This document shows, in pieces, positions 1-12,420 of a stretch of DNA of 64,000 nt (within the stretch, counting starts at the first letter, position 1; each line of letters begins with the position of its first letter). Below the pieces are notes generated by a model. That model was not told the origin of the DNA, ran no database searches, and saw only the letters and a program-made list of their open reading frames with translations. Both the position numbers and the translations under genes were made by a program. The stretch spans positions 34,561,901-34,625,900 of the forward strand of contig NC_087249.1 in assembly GCF_037042905.1 (NCBI RefSeq). The letters are read 5' to 3'. The stretch comes from Lytechinus pictus. Its lineage: Eukaryota > Echinodermata > Echinoidea > Temnopleuroida > Toxopneustidae.

Positions 1-1585
1 TTCTTTTTATTTTTCCCAGTTTCAATCAGTTTATTTCCTCTTTTTCTTTTGATTGGTACCTGGTTATAACCAATAATATTGACAAAAAGTGCGGGACTAA
101 AGAACTAAATTAACACCTTGCATTATATACAATCTTCCAAGATAAAGAGCACTGATAAGCACATCCCAATCAAATACTGAGCATAGTTTTATGTTCAAAC
201 CTAATCATTGAAACGTTGGCGTACGTCTTAATGAATAAATCATGGATTGACGACCGAGCCAACATACTGTCATAACTCATGAAAACAATTATAAACGAAT
301 AGACAGTTGCCTATAAACATGGACAGATGGTGTGTCTTTCTGCTATTGTAAAAACGCGATGAAATAAGGAAGGGGGCATATATTCTGAGACACCGGGTAC
401 GGGGGGGGGGGGGGGGGGGGGAAGGGGTCGTGGAAGAAGAGAAAGGTATATCCCATGCCCCATAAATCCATGCGTATTGTTTTACCACGAAGTTGGACGG
501 GACACTAATATGTTGGCTGACTATTGACTTTTCAATTATCTTTTTGTTTCAAAACGAATGAAGCATTTATGGAACTTAAGTGTATATTTTCAGGCTTGCG
601 ACTGCGCCAAATTGTAAGCTGGTTATCTGTCAAGTCTATCGAGGCTCATATAGCATGTATAGGGGCCTAACTGTAGAGTTTGACAACGATGGAATAAGAT
701 TTGAGATGCGAACTCATGTTCAATCTCGATTAAAACTTTCGTAATTCCTAAAAGGGCTCTTTCATTATACAAGTCAATAGGGTTTAAGCCCTTTCGACAT
801 TAAACCAATGTGGTTGAAATGTCATCTTGCAGTTTTGATGGTACATGTCTGAAATGAAAAAACATCTTTTTTGCAGATAAGATCCAATGCTTGACAAAGC
901 GAGATATATAACTGGCGCTATATTTGTTTCATGATAGAAAACACCTTTCTCCCTGGCGGATTGCCTTCTGTGATTATTCTTTTACTTCATTCCATCAAAA
1001 TAATCACAAATAAACCAAAATGATTGAAATCAAATTGGTATGAAAGGACTATTACTGGAAACACGTGCTTTAATTTCAAGATCATGAAAAAGTTGATATG
1101 TTGTTGGTGAAATGATATAACAACCTTCAATGTAAATAAAGCACATGGAGAACATTATAATTTAAAGTAAAATGACGATGTCGTGAAAACAGAATCGACA
1201 CAAACCTTGAACATGTTGAAGTACTTCCTTTCTTCATTATTCGTTTTTAGTCGTGTGCACCTGTTTTGAATTTAAAATACAAGAAATTGATTATATTATC
1301 TGCTATCAGATATATCCCATTATAGCCTTGTGCCTTTGGCAATTATTTTTTATTAGTTTCAGGCTTTATTTGCTACCGCATTTCTACTTTTATCTTATAA
1401 GCTATACATTCAAGTATTGTGAGAATCTTTTTTGAATTATGAGACAAAGATTTAGGAAAGAATATCACTGGTGAATGCAAACTTCTTCATCGAAAAGATG
1501 ACGAATTATATTTCAGGTACAGTTTTCACTACTTTGAGCTTTTAACATGCACTCTTTCTCTCTCCCCTCTTTTTTGTTTTTGTAG
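1..1585. other. Non-coding DNA upstream of the first exon (probable intron)
   Basis: No convincing exon is seen. The stretch is AT-rich with a long G run near 401-421. Because 1586 follows a polypyrimidine tract and AG acceptor, at least the right part should be intron of the membrane-protein gene whose last exon follows. Earlier exons probably lie left of the window. Confidence 0.5.
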
Positions 1586-3534
1586 CGTCTGATGTGGTTC
1601 CTCCTCCACCTCTTCCGGTCGGCAACACCAACGAGTCTCCTGTCGACGTCGGTGCGCTGAACAACACCGCTATTCTGATTGCTGGTATTGTACTGGGCGT
1701 CCTCGTTGTCCTCTTCAGCATCGTCTTCGCTGTACATGCCCGATGCAGCCGGAAGTACGATTACAAGCCGGGAATGCCTCACGACGACACCGCAGAGACG
1801 CAGCTCCGAGGTATGGGCATGGGGACATCGAGTATCAACTCATCATCGACACACCATAGTCGGCCGTGGGGTGCGGCGCCGATTGGACGCAGCACGACCT
1901 CACAATCGGAACAGTCTAATCAGAGCACGAGCAAACGAGGATGGCCGGATGGTGATCGCAGCCAGTTGTATGTCGTACATGACGAGAATGCAAAGTTTTA
2001 CCGAGAAGCAAGCTTCTCGTCGTCTCATCGCTCTGCCAAAGAGAAGTTACCAAGTATACCTAGCCCCTACCACGAGGCTGAGCTTGAGAAATGGACCAAA
2101 CGACATGGCCATAAAATCGCAGTACCATACCATGCTGGGGATGTCAGTCGAGGATCTGCTGGTGAACTTTCCACCAGTAAACATAGTGGAAGGACAGATC
2201 GTAATACAACACACCTCGCCATGAAATCTCCAGAGGAATTTGCAATGACAGGTATACATGAGAGTAGGACTAGTATGTCCAGTTCAAAGAGAAATAATTT
2301 CCAAGAAACGTCGCACAGCACTCCCCAGATGCAGGCAATAGCGAACGTCGAAAATACTGACAATACTTCACCTTACGTGAACAAAGATGGACAGCTTACA
2401 CCCCTGGGCTTAGCAGTATCAAAATTGAACGATAATGGTATGGCTTTCAGAATACCAGAAGGAGCAGAAAACCCAGATCAAGAGAAAAGAGAATATAAAG
2501 AACGTAAACAACATAGAACTCATCGACATAAAGATAGATCAGATTTGAAAAGTCCAAATTCGACGCATAGTGAGGGTAAAAAGCACAGAGGAGTTGTGCA
2601 TCCGGAAGATGTTTTGCAAGAAGAAGCTACTCCTGTCGATAATGAGCGAAAGCTTCCGGTGGCGCCAAAAATGGCGTTTTATTCGGATGACGAGCCCGAT
2701 TGGCGGCCGGCTCCGGATCAACCCGCAAAAGAAGAAGACATTCGAGCGGAGACGCTGCCTCGCGAGAAGTCACGAGAGAAATCTAGCCATTCAAAAGGCT
2801 CCAGCTCTCGAAAGAACGATCCAAATCATCTACGCAATGGTGCAATGTCCCCACATAGAACTTCAAATGAAGAAGGCATAGGCTCAGGTCATAGCTCAAC
2901 ACTGAGAAGTGACAAATCTGGTTCTTTAGATCGACATGGTCGTCATGATAGGAGCCGAAAACCACCGGTGTCGGCACGGCATGGACATCGATCCAAAAAG
3001 CATGGAGAAAAACCGGCGGTCCCACCGCGTCCTGATCCCCACAGATACGCAAATCACGTTACAAACTCGCTCGAAAGCACAAAGCAGGATGCACCCAGTT
3101 ATAGCTTGCCAAACGATCATCTCCCATCTTTGTCTGACTACAGCGGTCAGATGTCTGTTGAACCGTCACCAGTGCGGTTACCGCGTCCGCTCAACCGCAA
3201 ACAGAACCACGCGCAGCTCACCCAAGTATTCATTAGCGACGAGAGTCTGATTCGGCCGCAGTCGGGAGCCGAGAGCTCGCGATCAGGTACTTCTCATCGG
3301 CAGCTTCCAGAGACTCCTCCATATGGATTTTCTCCTACAAGACAACAGAGACCAAACACCCATCGTCACCAGAGTGATCTCTCCCTCTCCATCTCACAAG
3401 ATGAGCCCGAGTTTGACTATTACATTCCCACCGTACCCGGCTCATTTTTTGAGAATCCATATCCCATGGGTCCGTCTGAAAGAAAAATCAACAAAATGAG
3501 TAAACCAAAGTCCCCATCAGCATCGCTGATCTAG
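1586..3534 (+). CDS. Last exon of a single-pass membrane protein with long cytoplasmic tail
   Basis: The exon opens after a pyrimidine tract ending in TAG (1581-1585). Its first two bases finish a split codon, then 648 residues run open to a TAG stop at 3532-3534. Seen: a short extracellular stem with Pro-rich PPPPLP and two N-glycosylation sequons (NES, NNT), one hydrophobic segment at about exon residues 28-49, a basic stop-transfer stretch (HARCSRK), then a tail of about 600 residues rich in Ser, His, Arg and Lys. The tail carries an SH3-type PAVPPR motif and ends in ASLI, which fits a class I PDZ ligand (S/T-x-hydrophobic). The architecture suits a type I adhesion or guidance receptor whose ectodomain exons lie upstream. 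I do not recognise the family. An open frame this long with acidic and basic patches and no stop argues strongly for real coding. Other frames give only short shadow ORFs. Confidence 0.85.
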
Positions 3535-4570
3535 ACGGTAAAAAACGGTTCCATACTTCAAAGCAGGGTCGCAGATTGATTTGATTTTAAAGTCACCTCT
3601 ACGATCTGTAACAGAAAGGTTTGCGATGGAAAGCAAACATGAACTGATCAATTCTGACTGTTTCGTTGTCAGTGTTTCGAACAAAATGCGCGTACTATAA
3701 TGATTATGATTGACCATTGCCGTTTCTCGTTTACTTGCGAATCTTTATGTCACAGATCCTTGCAATGTGCACCGTTTCTCAAGAAAGATGTCAGCAATAA
3801 CAAGTAGTCATTCTCTGACAGTGACCATAGTCACATTCAGAGAACTTTGCTCGTCAGCCAATATTCTATACTGTATTTACCCAATGCCGATATCTTTCAT
3901 TTAATTGTGCCAAGGATAAGGCACATTTTGATACCATTTTGTCTAGCTAATTAAAACGAAGTTATGATTGCCTGATAAGCCAATACCATGATCTGTCATT
4001 TCACTCGGCGACAGCTAAAGGTCCTAAGATAAATCCAAGTTGACTTTAAAAAGTTTTCGCGATCATGTTGATGCAGAAACTTAATTATCAATTTAATTTT
4101 TATAATTTTTCTCGTATCTGTTTGTTTGTACGAATATAAAAAAAGATTAGTGAGTCAGGGTAACAGATATATTAAGATATTTATTTTCTTTATGGAACGA
4201 AGATTAAAAAAAAAAACGTGAAGAAGCGAATTTGTGCTGCTTAATTTATAGCACATGTTGAAAAAGTAGTTTCGTTTAAGATTATTAGGGATCTTACGAT
4301 TTCCTCTGGAGATTTCATGACGGTAGGTTGGAGAACAACCAGCAACAAAAAAAAAGGACGTCATAAAGACACACAACTACTGTAAATTGATCATTATTTT
4401 AATTCCCATGGAATCCTTCATTGCGATTGGCTGCTGAGCCCTGTTATCATGGTAGCTGTCCTCGTACAATATTGTATCTATTTAGGAAACGGGTCCCAGA
4501 TCACAGAACCCAGCCCACTTGCTGAATTATGTCCTGAAAATCGGGAAGACGGAACGCTGTTACCTTCCCG
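3535..4570. other. Probable 3' UTR and intergenic DNA
   Basis: Follows the stop of the membrane-protein exon. The first few hundred bases are likely 3' UTR, but I see no clear AATAAA signal close by. From about 4000 it is ordinary AT-rich intergenic sequence with no coding signal. Confidence 0.4.
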
Positions 4571-4637
4571 CATTGGCGGCGGAAGCCAAAAATTTTAGGG
4601 GGGACACGTCCCCCCCGCCCCCCTTCCGCCGCCTATG
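4571..4637. mobile_element. Tiny hAT-like foldback MITE (67 bp)
   Basis: Ends are inverted repeats: CATTGGCGGCGGAAG at the left and the complement of CATAGGCGGCGGAAG at the right, with C/G-rich inner arms. A perfect 8-bp direct repeat CCTTCCCG flanks it (4563-4570 and 4638-4645), as expected of hAT target duplications. It has no coding capacity. Confidence 0.8.
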
Positions 4638-4753
4638 CCTTCCCGCATACCCAAAGGGAGAATTTCATTTGAACTGCGTTCTCCAATTTACCGTCTCTGA
4701 ACAAAGGTATACAGTTGTAAATGGTAAATCGTTAAGCTTCGCTTGGCATTCTG

Positions 4754-5735
4754 CAGTGCGTATCAAAAAAAAGTTTACACTTAGAAAAGGCCCTGGGAAA
4801 ATATACAACATGTGGGTATTTTTTTCACATATAATCTTGGGTTTGGGTCTCATCTATCTAATGAAAGTAAAAGTTTTGACAGAATGTTACACTTGAGTGA
4901 GCACTGTCCATTTTTGTAGAGCTCGCATAAATCTGTTTGCGCAGAAATGCTCGTTTTCATGCTGTGTTCATGCTGGAAAGGGCGAAATCAAACTTACCCT
5001 GCAAAACATTTCTCATACATTTCCTTTGCACTTTTAGTCGATTGAAATAAAACGGATACATTCAAGCATTTTGTAACAATTTTGCCACCCAAATTGAAAT
5101 TTCAACACTTGGTAAGCACAACCTTTACCCTTTTATGTGCCAGCTGGATCTGAGGACATAACTGAATCTGAACAAAAGTTTATATCAGACATCTTCTGCA
5201 TTTTTCACTAAATTTGTATCATTTAAAGTGGGTTTACATTTAATTTTTCATTTGATACTTGTTTCTCCACACTTTTCCCAAGCTTGATAATGATTAATAA
5301 AATGAAAATGAAGCCTAACCCATTTCATGTAAATCACAGCTCAGTGTAAAGCAAATATCGCCACGATGGCATCGGTGTGTGGGGGAGTGGGGTGGGGCGC
5401 AATGCACTCTTGGAAGTGTTTTGGGCAAGGAAACAACTTTAAAAAGGTAAAATATATCATCAAATCAATTTTACTAGCTAAATTCTACGTGTTCTTCATG
5501 ATTAAGGTCTACTTTTATTCGCATAACTATTTCCAAGTTCTGCGCAAATCATTTTTCACTAATTTTACAAAAGTAAGTGGTGCTCACTCAAGCGGAAATA
5601 TTTTTCGACAGTTATATCGTCAGTTGCTTAAATGGATCTGTACCAATGTTAAAATGTGGAAAAATCTTCAGGATATTACAAATATATAATTTTACAGGAT
5701 TTTTTCTAAGTGTAAACTTTTTTTGATACGCACTG
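4754..5735. mobile_element. Tc1/mariner-like MITE (about 0.98 kb)
   Basis: Terminal inverted repeats of about 35 bp start CAGTGCGTATCAAAAAAAAG at 4754, and the complement closes at 5735. The right flank begins TA; the left flank is TG, probably a mutated TA. A second inverted pair lies inside, with GAGTGAGCACT-like sequence near 4893 and its complement GTGCTCACTC near 5580. No transposase ORF is visible, so the element is non-autonomous. The CAGTG start and TA site suggest Tc1/mariner. Confidence 0.75.
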
Positions 5736-6224
5736 TAGTTTTCCGAACAAGAATTGTGCATTGTGTTTATGAAAAATGTATTGAGCTGAAATATTAATGA
5801 ATAAAGCGTGTATATAAACTATTTTGTTACAGATTGGTATTGGAGAAATTTCAATCCTAGAATCTTTGTGGATTTTTTATACTTGTAGATCTAAAGTAGA
5901 TGTTGAGATATTGATTGCTAGTACAAACATGAAAAGAGTACAAGAATGTAAGAAATATGGTGGTTACATGATCATAGTGACGTATTGCGCCATTTGGTAA
6001 CATTTACCAAAACATTTCTTCATACAACAAACACTGACAAAGGAAAACCCAGTTCAAAAACAACTGCGCAGTGCAAATCCATGACAGTAAGCGATTCTTA
6101 CAGATCATCAGCACTCGGGGTTTTATTGCACTATTGAGTAAATACCATTTTTTAACTTCTGGAACTTCACGATCCCGACCCCCCCCCCCCCATATGGTCT
6201 ATGGATCTATTTTTAAAAGTCACC

Positions 6225-6420
6225 CGGTGTTCACTGTGTGGAGGTATCGTGGTTTAGTTGTACTGACCCTCGCCTTTGAATCAGAAGGTTGTGTGTCCGC
6301 TTCCGTCGCGGCATACGTGTCCTCAGGCCCGGGTCTTTAGCCAGGCGTCAACAAACTTTGGCATCCTCTATGAACACTGATTTCCTTGCAAATAGTGAGA
6401 TAAAGTGTATCAGAAAATTA
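6225..6420 (+). mobile_element. Degenerate tRNA-derived SINE head
   Basis: From about 6238 the sequence reads like a decayed tRNA: GGTATCGTGGTTTAGTTG resembles an A-box arm, CCTTTGAATC resembles a tRNA-Gln anticodon arm, and the T-arm is poorly kept. The following 100 bases have no clear tail. Probably a truncated SINE. Confidence 0.45.
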
Positions 6421-6531
6421 CTTATCTTTTTCTATAGTCGACATGATCAAAAGTTTACATCTGAGTAATTTATGTCTTGAGCTTTATTTGGGTTTTCCGT
6501 TACAGGTAAAGGTTTATTTTCTGTATCATGA

Positions 6532-6795
6532 TTAAATAATAATAATATAGGATATTTATATTGCGCACATATCCACCTCCTATATTACCCGGCTAAGCTA
6601 TGCGTTCACAGCGCACACAGTTTCTTGAGGAATTACTTCCTACCGGTACCCATTTACCTCACCTGGGTTGAGTGCAGCACATTGTGGATCAGTTTCTTGC
6701 TGAAGGAAATTACGCCTTGGCTGGGATTCGAACCCATGACCGTCTGTTTCAAAGTCCGGAGACTAATCCTCTGGACCACAACGCTCCACTCCACA
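6532..6795 (-). mobile_element. tRNA-derived SINE, complete
   Basis: Read on the minus strand it starts with a tRNA-like head at about 6795. The head has a GTGGTCCAGAGGATTAG A-box region, a CTTTGAA anticodon-like loop and a GGGTTCGAATCCC B box. A body of about 170 bp follows, and it ends in a short TATTATTATT tail near 6532. The intact B box and tail identify a Pol III SINE of the kind common in echinoderm genomes. Confidence 0.8.
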
Positions 6796-8099
6796 TTAAA
6801 AGATATAAAGTGGGGGAATGTTGTTCGATGATGATTTAAAAATGTCAACCTCAAAGGTTTTATTGCGGAATTGCAGCCGTACACCAACGAAAATAAAATT
6901 CAAACACTAGTTACTATGTATCTGCATGTTAGTACGGATTAAAACAAATGACATGACTCATATATGTAATGATTAACGGTCTGCAGTCGTATTTCAGTTG
7001 TCATTATCAGTAAAAGGAAGTCACCCCTATATATACCCATGGACCTACTAGTAGGTCCATGATATACCACACCCCATAACCATGATAACCATAAACTTAA
7101 ATTCAGCTTGAAGAACAATGACAGTCACATTCCTCATATTCGTTACTACAGTGAAGTATCGCGGGATCAAGGATTTCAGGCCAACATATAAAGGATCCTT
7201 ATAGGAAGAAAGGGTTTCTGAAATGCAGTATATGCGCAGGAGAACATCCATCTTCTTTTCCCCATTTTTTTTACCATGCGACAATTAGGGGGAAATTCTG
7301 ATATTTTCAGGTGTATACCATGGTGTAAAAATTGAGATATGCCAATTGACAACAGTTGAATAGAAATTATGTTTCTGGCGCAAAATTTTCACTTCTGCTG
7401 TTTGTTTTGTAAAATAGATTTTCTAACATTTTTTACCTCAAAGAAAAATAAGCATGAGAAAATAATGGATTTCCCGGAATTGTGTCACTAACTATGCCAA
7501 TACGTATACGTTTTATAAGCCATATAGACCAATGAAATTATCAGAAAATTTTATTTTATGAGAAATTCACTTTTAGCCGTTAAGTGAACACCCTTTAGAC
7601 TGTTTATCCTTTCTACACAGTCATGTTATATGAAATATTTAGTTCGTTGTTCACAGTAGTTCCCTGATTTCTTTATACACTGAATATAGTGAATTTTATT
7701 TCAAATGTGCATTTTGATTCATGTGAGTGGTAATTTACATTTGCCTTCTTTTTGTAATGTTCTTGTTAATACAGTGGTTGTTTTTAAAACGTTGGAATAT
7801 TATTGTAAATATTGTCAGATTTTAAAACACCGTATATGTACAGCAAAATGCTTGTAAAAATGCAAGGTCTATGTAAAGCTCGTAAAACGTTATGAAATAT
7901 GATAGCAAGTGAGATGTATATTATTGAGTTGCTGCCACCGTCGATTTACTTTATTTTATTGTACATCTGTTAAAAGTTTGTATACAGAATGTATTGCGAT
8001 ATGTATTCAAATCGATGATGGTTGCATTGTCAAAACAGAAGAAATATATTTGACATGTTCTCGAGAAATCATCATGGTCTCATTTGTGCATGATTTATG
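6796..8099. other. Non-coding intergenic DNA with one perfect palindrome
   Basis: AT-rich, with no ORF showing protein-like composition or splice context. The one structural feature is the 24-bp palindrome at 7038-7061, listed separately. Confidence 0.4.
7038..7061. repeat. Perfect 24-bp palindrome
   Basis: CATGGACCTACT is followed at once by its exact reverse complement AGTAGGTCCATG with no spacer. Its function is unknown. Confidence 0.85.
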
Positions 8100-8600
8100 T
8101 TATATCTTATATAGTTTGATAGTAAAAATTATGAAAATAATGATGATAATAACAAATATGATACTAAGAACTAAGTTATGGATGATACTAATGCATATAG
8201 TTATAATGATAATGATGAAAATGATACTGATAAAATAGTAATGATAAGGATAATAATAGTGATGATAATAGTAATATTAATAACAATTACAAAAAAGAAG
8301 AAACAATAATAATTAGAAGAAAAATAGTAAGAATGAGATTGATAGCAATGATAATAACAATAATGGTCATGATGATGATAGTATAATAACAATATTGAAA
8401 AAAAAATGATGGTACCTGAGGTAGAGAAGATGTCCGTAATGGTGGTGATAATGATGGTGATGGTGAGGGTTGTTATGGTATTGGTGGTGGTTGAGGAGAC
8501 GACGATGATGATGTGGAACATGGTAGTGGTGGTCTTGATGATGATGGTGATGTAATGATGAAGATGATGAATAATGATGTTGTTTGGTGGTACTGCTGCC
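8100..8600. repeat. Imperfect GAT/AAT trinucleotide microsatellite
   Basis: About 500 bp dominated by GATGAT, AATAAT and GGTGATGGT words. ORFs read from either strand are low-complexity His/Ile/Met or Asp strings and are not genes. Confidence 0.75.
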
Positions 8601-9424
8601 CAGACTCGAGAGCTTTCTTCTGAAAAGTTGTTGGATCTGACAACTTTCATTGATTTTGATTGGCTGAGAAGCGCGGTTCATATGGTTACTGTCGGATAAA
8701 ACCATAGAATTGTATACTAATATCTTGATGAAATATATTTTGTCGGATAAAACGCATTCATTAAACGCGTCATGGGGATGAGACTAACCTTTGCTGAAGA
8801 TACCTGTCATAAGACCTGTGACAACAAGCAAGGTGTCAGCAATTTTTGTTCCTTTTCTCTCAGAGTGCCATGATTTCACCAGGGGCAACGTGATGCAGGG
8901 GTGACTAATTCTATGATTCTCTTTTGAAATATGAAATAGGATTAAACCATGATAAAGATATAAAACACAAACTTCACAAAACTTAGGAAACTTAAACAAA
9001 ATTGCTACAACACAAAAATAATATATGTTTAGAAAAGCTGACCAAACGAATCAAAATTGATCTGGTCGACAAGAAATACATAAAAATTGTATCATCCAGT
9101 GGCGGAAATCAGGTCGGAGCTGCAGGCGCGGTTCTGTACTAAGATTCTTTGTGGGACTTCTGGGGGCTTGAAAAAAATGACATTGGTTGATTCAATACAA
9201 TGAATGAAAGTGGCCTATCGTGGGAAAAATACACTCTAAAAATGAATGGCTAATTTAGCACATAAGGAGCTTGACATGTACGGTGACTGTGCTTCAGAGT
9301 GCGGATTTTCTAGTTCAAATTTAAAGTAGAAAATCAATACTCTGAAGTGCAATCACCAGACAAACTCCTTAAGTGTTAAATTAGCACATCTGTAGGTGAG
9401 GACATTATTATAGTAAAAAAAATT
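8601..9424. other. Non-coding intergenic DNA
   Basis: No coding signal. CAGTGGCGGAAATCAGG near 9098 resembles the hAT-like terminus at 11572, and an inverted pair around CTCTGAAG / CTTCAGAG occurs near 9290 and 9340. Probably old transposon DNA. Confidence 0.35.
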
Positions 9425-9915
9425 AAGAAATCAGCTCGCGCTTCGCTCTGGCATTAGGCCGATGAGATACGTATCCTTTTCATGAATTCCTAGAAGTAGT
9501 CCTTAAAATTTACCCCTTCAGGTAACTTTATCAAATATTTTAGCTCACACATCGTGCTTGCATTAATTGCTTAATTAGAGCATCGTGGGCTTACTTCTAC
9601 CTAAATTGTCCCGATTACAGGTCGAAATGTCAATAATTTTTAGCTGGCGCTTCGCACTGGCATTAATTGCTTAAATATGCATTATCCTAATGAATAAAAA
9701 TAGTGCTTAGAATATACAGTCATAAGATCTTAATATAACCAAAAAGAGCTCGCGCTTCGCCCTCGTAATAGGTCGATTTATTTAATGAGATACCTATCCT
9801 CTCTAGAATTCCTAAAAATTGTTTATTTGACTGTTCTTTTTTCAGGTCTGAATATCAATAATTTCAGCCCGCGCTCCGCGTTCGCATTCATTGTTTGGTT
9901 AGATACAAATCATGT
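9425..9915. repeat. Minisatellite block A, about 105-bp units
   Basis: Five diverged units each carry a core like AGCTCGCGCTTCGC followed by TGGCATT, a GAGATAC word, and CTTAAAATT with a CAGGT word. Cores lie near 9433, 9541, 9641, 9746 and 9869. The same unit recurs at 11990-12420 inside the hAT-like element, so it is a mobile-element-borne repeat. Confidence 0.65.
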
Positions 9916-11155
9916 TTATGCAAGGCCCTGCAAACGATTTTTTTTAACAGGGGGTGCTGGTTTAAATTTGACAAGCAAAAATATAAAAAAAGAAAAGGAT
10001 TTCAATACGAAATGTAAGTCATTCTGGTAACATTCCCGCCATCTATCATACCTACCAGATATTTTCAGGGGATGCTGCCTATGAAGAACAATACACGCAG
10101 CACACCCAGGTAAATCTTTCATGCGGGGGGGGGGGGGCAGTTTTAGCACTTGCTCCGGGCGCAGTTTGTCCTAGATATGCTACTGGTGATGAGCCAAAAA
10201 TTTCAAGGGGTCCAGATATGATGGCGTATATAAAGGTGAAATTTTTCAAAAGTTGTGGGCGAGCAAAGTTAGCCAGCAAAAATGTCAACATTTTTATTAC
10301 AAAAATCAAATTTGTGATAAATTTGAACATAACATTCAGAAAATGATATCATATTTCACCCTTCTCTCTTTCCTTTCCTTTTTTCTTGGTCGTGATTTTT
10401 TTAGGGGGGGCAAGCGCAACCAACCAACCAATAAATAAATAAATAGATAAATAAATAAATAATAAATCGATCTACCGACCGATCAATCCAATCAATCAAC
10501 CGACCAACCAACCAACAAACCGACCGACCAAACAAACAACCAACCAGCCGACCAACCAACCAACCTAAGAACCAACCAACTAATCGATGTAAGTTTAGAA
10601 AAGAAAAGCCTAACTTTCATTCCCTTCTTTAAAACGTGGTCTTCAATTGCCTCTTTTCATGTGACTATGAAAAAAAATACAATTCAACATGCATTTAAGG
10701 CACTTATGTTTGCTTGGCGGGTCGGGTGTGGGCGCCATTTTTCGAAAAGTACATAGGGGAGCCAAAATAAGGTCGGGGCCCCCGGTGTGCAAAATCCTGG
10801 ATACGCGCTTGCAAAGCCCAACCAAGGTTTTTTTTTTGGAAAATTGGTGAATCAAGACAGCGGTTTCATCCTGGAATCTGGACAACGACATATTTGCAAT
10901 TTTGTGTCAGCTCCGAAACTTAGGATAAAACTGCATGCTTTTCTGATTCACAAATATTCGACAAAGACCCCACATCTTTTTGTCATTTGACGGGCCTTTT
11001 CAATATATTTACTGTGTTCTTGAACCCGTCCCCATTGCAATTGCGAGAACTCCAACAAATAGAACTGAAATTAATAGAATATAAGTGTAAGTAGCGATTT
11101 ATAGGAACAATTGGTTTGGTTTGGTGTGGTTTCTGGTTTTATTCATCGTATGGAA
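9916..11155. other. Non-coding DNA with tetranucleotide repeats and G runs
   Basis: 10423-10580 is a run of AACC, ATAA and ACCG-type tetranucleotides. G runs sit near 10125 and 10400. Several decayed transposon pieces seem present, but no ends could be paired. No gene is seen. Confidence 0.4.
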
Positions 11156-11989
11156 CACTGGCGTAAATCCCGGGGGGGGGGGATGGGGGGATATATCCCC
11201 CCACTTTTCGAGGAGGGGGGATGGCCTGTACAAACATCCCCCCACTTTTTACGAAAGAAATGAAAAAAAAATCACAAGAGATAATTGTTTTATTGGTGAA
11301 AATTCTTCCTAAAATACCGCTTAACAAATAAAACAATATTATTGAATCATAAAATGCAAATAAAGAGCCATTTCCAAACGAAATACTTATGTCCTTATTA
11401 TAACATTGAAGAGAAACCACTGTTTCTTCCAATTCATCAATGTTGGGGTCTTTGGGAAGGGATTAAGATGGAATGTCAAAAAAATTTGAATGTAATCTCT
11501 AATAAAACCATTAAACCATCATGGGGTAAAAAAGACAATAATATTGGAGGGGTATTTGCCATATGGACATACAGTGGCGTAACTACGGGGGGCATGGGGG
11601 CACATCCCCCCCCCCCCCATCGGCTGACAAAAAAAACGGGGAAAGGGGGAAAAGGAGAAAAAGGGAGAAAGGAAGAAAAACGTAGTGGGAAAGAAGAAAA
11701 TATTATTCATTATAATGTTATATTATATTATAATTATGTTATGTTACATTACAACTTTATGAAACATAATTTGCTCAGGGCCTACGTCTTTTTTTATTGT
11801 TCCTGGTGCTCGCATTGTCTGTTTAACGAGATATACAATCCTGTTGTACTAAAACATCCCGTTTTCAAGTCAATATAAACCAAATATATTTCCTAGCACT
11901 TGAGTTATCATTGTTTTATGTAGTGACATATGCTTCTTTTTCATGACTCAAAAATGATTGCCCCATGTTAAGGTCTTCTTATATATGAA

Positions 11990-12420
11990 ACATTTCCTGT
12001 CCGTGATTACGTTCGCATTAGTGGATTGGTGAGATATGTCTGCTCTTCATGAATTCCTAAAATCAGTCCTTAAAATGTCCCTTCTTCTGATCTGAATATA
12101 AAAAATTTTCAGCTCGCGCTTCGCGCTCGCATCATTTGGTTAATGAAATACGTATGGTCCTAGTTAATTCCTACAAAGAAACCTTAGAATGCCCCACTTC
12201 AGGTCTGAATTATCTAAGTTTTCAGCTCGCGCTTCGCGCTCGCATTGTTTAGCGAGACAGGTACCTATCATGATTACACAAATTTGATTATATTGTCTCT
12301 TTTTAGGTGTGAATATAAAAAAAATTCAGCTCGCGCTTCGCGCTCGCATTATTTGATCAGTGAGATACATATCCGTTTAATGACATTGTCCTTAAAATGT
12401 CTCTATTAGGTCAGTATAAC
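11990..12420. repeat. Minisatellite block B, about 105-bp units
   Basis: Three well-kept units have AGCTCGCGCTTCGCGCTCGC cores near 12113, 12223 and 12328. A cut unit continues right of the retrotransposon at 19624, where GCGCGCTTCGCGC resumes. This confirms that the retrotransposon inserted into the array. Confidence 0.75.

Noticed and set aside
8201-8705. His/Ile-rich ORFs of 112 and 149 codons
   Set aside because: Translations of the GAT/AAT microsatellite.
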